Shown here: positions 5,706 through 7,046 of the stretch, piece after piece
Numbering within the stretch: position 1 is the first letter of the stretch
How the letters are laid out: every line of letters begins with the position of its first letter
DNA from: Sulfurimonas sp.
GTDB taxonomy: Bacteria > Campylobacterota > Campylobacteria > Campylobacterales > Sulfurimonadaceae
NCBI GenBank assembly: GCA_015663215.1
Contig: DQSP01000269.1
Span: 1-7,046 of the forward strand
Length of the DNA stretch: 7,046 bases
Direction: 5' to 3'
The notes under the pieces: model-generated
Databases searched by the model: none
What the model saw: only the letters and a program-made list of their open reading frames with translations
What the model was told of the DNA's origin: nothing
Position numbers and translations under genes: made by a program

Positions 5706-7046
5706 TTACGAGTGAGGAATATACCATCCAAGCACTTGAAACTGAACATACCAGATAGCTACAGACACAATATAACCAACAAGAATTGCCCATGAATGTT
5801 TCATGTGTGAACTAAATGTATAAATACCATGAAGTCTTCCCATAACACCAACACCAGCAGCTGAACCAAAAGAGATCAGAGACCCACCAACACCAGCTGT
5901 CATAGTAACAAGCATCCACTGTGACAAGTCCATTGTAGGAGATGATTTCAGTATTGCAGACATTACAGGTACATTATCAACAATTGCGGAGAGAAAACCT
6001 ACTCCAACATTTGCCCACATTGGACCCACAAGACCGTACATATCGTGAATATACTCTAAAAATCCAAGATAGTGAAGAGCACCAACAGCTGATAAAATAC
6101 CAAAGAAGAAAAGAAGTGTATCATTTTCTACTTTTTGCATATTTATATAGATATTAAATGAGTTTGCACCACTTTTTGTAAGAAAAATTGAGTACAGTTT
6201 AAGTATAGCCATACCAAACATCATACCCCACATCGCTGGGAAGTGGAAAAATTGGTGTCCTAAAACAGCAAGTACAATTGTCATAACACCTAAGTAAGCT
6301 ACACCCATACCACCATCAGCTACTACTGGTTTTTTCTCACTAGCAGCATCAAACGCAGGTTGTCCAGTAGGAACAGACATACCAAGAAGAGTAGCTGTTA
6401 TTAACCAACCAGCAATTGAAGCTGGGAAAAGGAATAAAAAGTCTATAAACTCACCCTTGTTGGCTGTCCATGCCATAAGTGTTGTAATATCACCAAATGG
6501 AGACCAAGCACCACCAGCATTTGCAGCAACAACGATATTTATAGCACCGGGAACAAGAAACGCAAGATTTTTCTTATCAATCGTATAAAGAACAGTTGAC
6601 AGGATAAGTGCAGTTGTTAAGTTATCTGCAACTGGAGAGATAAAAAATGCTAAAATACCTGTCAACCAAAAAAGTTTTTTATATGTATAACCTTTTGATA
6701 CAAGTTTGTACTTCATGAGGTCAAACACACCACGTTCAATGAGTGTTTCAATATATGTCATAGCAACAAGTAAAAAGAAGAAAATCTCTGCAATCTCTAA
6801 AATAAGATGCTCTAATTCATCATGTAGAGGATCAGGATTTAGTCCATTAATCGCATAAAATATTCCAATAAGCATAAACATAAATGTACCTGCGAACAGT
6901 GCTGGTTTAGCCTTATTAACCTCATACTTATCTTCAGTAGCGATAAAGTAGTATGCAATTACAAAAACTGCTAAACTCAACCAACCTACCCAACTTGTAG
7001 CCAAGTTTATAACTTGACCTTCTAATAATACATGACCAGCTTTTAC
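5706..7046 (-). CDS. nhaD: NhaD-type Na+/H+ antiporter (5' end cut by window edge)
   Basis: NhaD is an inner-membrane sodium/proton antiporter of the ion transporter (IT) superfamily, used for Na+ export and pH balance. Counting residues from the TTG at 7004, about ten or more hydrophobic segments can be seen. The NhaD motifs are ISPVADNLTTALILS (122-136), ANAGGAWSPFGDITTLMAW (161-179), SAIVDNVPVMSA (339-350) and GGSLISFGSAAGVGVMG (373-389). The paired Asp-Asn sites (127-128 and 343-344) belong to the duplicated core of the fold. A Pro/Gly-rich hydrophilic loop at about 211-231 separates the halves. The frame stays open upstream of that TTG to the edge, reading VKAGHVLLEGQVIN before LATSWVGW. 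As I recall, NhaD homologues carry an N-terminal signal-like segment before this point, so the real start is probably outside the window. The stop is TAA at 5708-5706, followed by a hairpin. The family is secure; ion specificity and regulation cannot be read here. Confidence 0.93.
   Translation of the reverse strand, partial: VKAGHVLLEGQVINLATSWVGWLSLAVFVIAYYFIATEDKYEVNKAKPALFAGTFMFMLIGIFYAINGLNPDPLHDELEHLILEIAEIFFFLLVAMTYIETLIERGVFDLMKYKLVSKGYTYKKLFWLTGILAFFISPVADNLTTALILSTVLYTIDKKNLAFLVPGAINIVVAANAGGAWSPFGDITTLMAWTANKGEFIDFLFLFPASIAGWLITATLLGMSVPTGQPAFDAASEKKPVVADGGMGVAYLGVMTIVLAVLGHQFFHFPAMWGMMFGMAILKLYSIFLTKSGANSFNIYINMQKVENDTLLFFFGILSAVGALHYLGFLEYIHDMYGLVGPMWANVGVGFLSAIVDNVPVMSAILKSSPTMDLSQWMLVTMTAGVGGSLISFGSAAGVGVMGRLHGIYTFSSHMKHSWAILVGYIVSVAIWYVQFQVLGWYIPHS

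Noticed and set aside
5942..6157. Plus-strand reading frame of 71 codons
   Set aside because: It lies wholly antisense inside nhaD, with no ribosome binding site or recognisable product.
1..7046. A novel defence, mobile or secondary-metabolite system
   Set aside because: All coding sequence belongs to recognised core families, all genes share one strand, and there are no direct-repeat arrays, transposase, integrase or tRNA-flanked insertions.

Overview
The window is a low-GC stretch of bacterial chromosome in which every supported gene lies on the minus strand. The gene set and several protein details point to a Campylobacterota (epsilonproteobacterial) bacterium, probably Sulfurimonas-like. 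These details are the PurD wording GGREYSI / GLCGGKG / FGDPECE, which I recall from Campylobacter-type PurD, an NhaD-type antiporter, TATAAT boxes without a recognisable -35, and a 6S-like RNA next to purD. The genus is inference; no rRNA is present to confirm it.

In the direction of transcription (right to left), the layout starts with nhaD (7046-5706), a Na+/H+ antiporter whose start lies beyond the window edge. It is followed by a hairpin terminator (5700-5674). A TATAAT box (5669-5664) then leads into guaA (GMP synthase, 5584-4046), which is followed after 19 nt by hemD (uroporphyrinogen-III synthase, best start 4026, to 3388).

The 326-nt stretch between hemD and purD is the only sizeable gap. 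It is well explained by a non-coding RNA gene: a TATAAT box (3350-3345), a roughly 209-nt RNA whose ends pair into a long interrupted rod (3340-3132), and a 15-bp hairpin with a seven-T tail (3125-3081). This fits 6S RNA, the RNA mimic of an open promoter that binds sigma70 RNA polymerase. purD (GAR synthetase, 3061-1796) starts 19 nt beyond the T tract.

Downstream of purD come a small RDD-family membrane protein (1784-1335) and lptD (1342-1, cut by the left edge). The spacing is 11 nt and then an 8-nt overlap, so purD, the RDD gene and lptD look like one transcription unit. It combines purine synthesis with outer-membrane LPS assembly.

This is mainly core housekeeping DNA. I see no mobile element, CRISPR array, tRNA, phage gene or defence system. 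The most notable item is the 6S-like RNA and its position as the leader of a purine gene.
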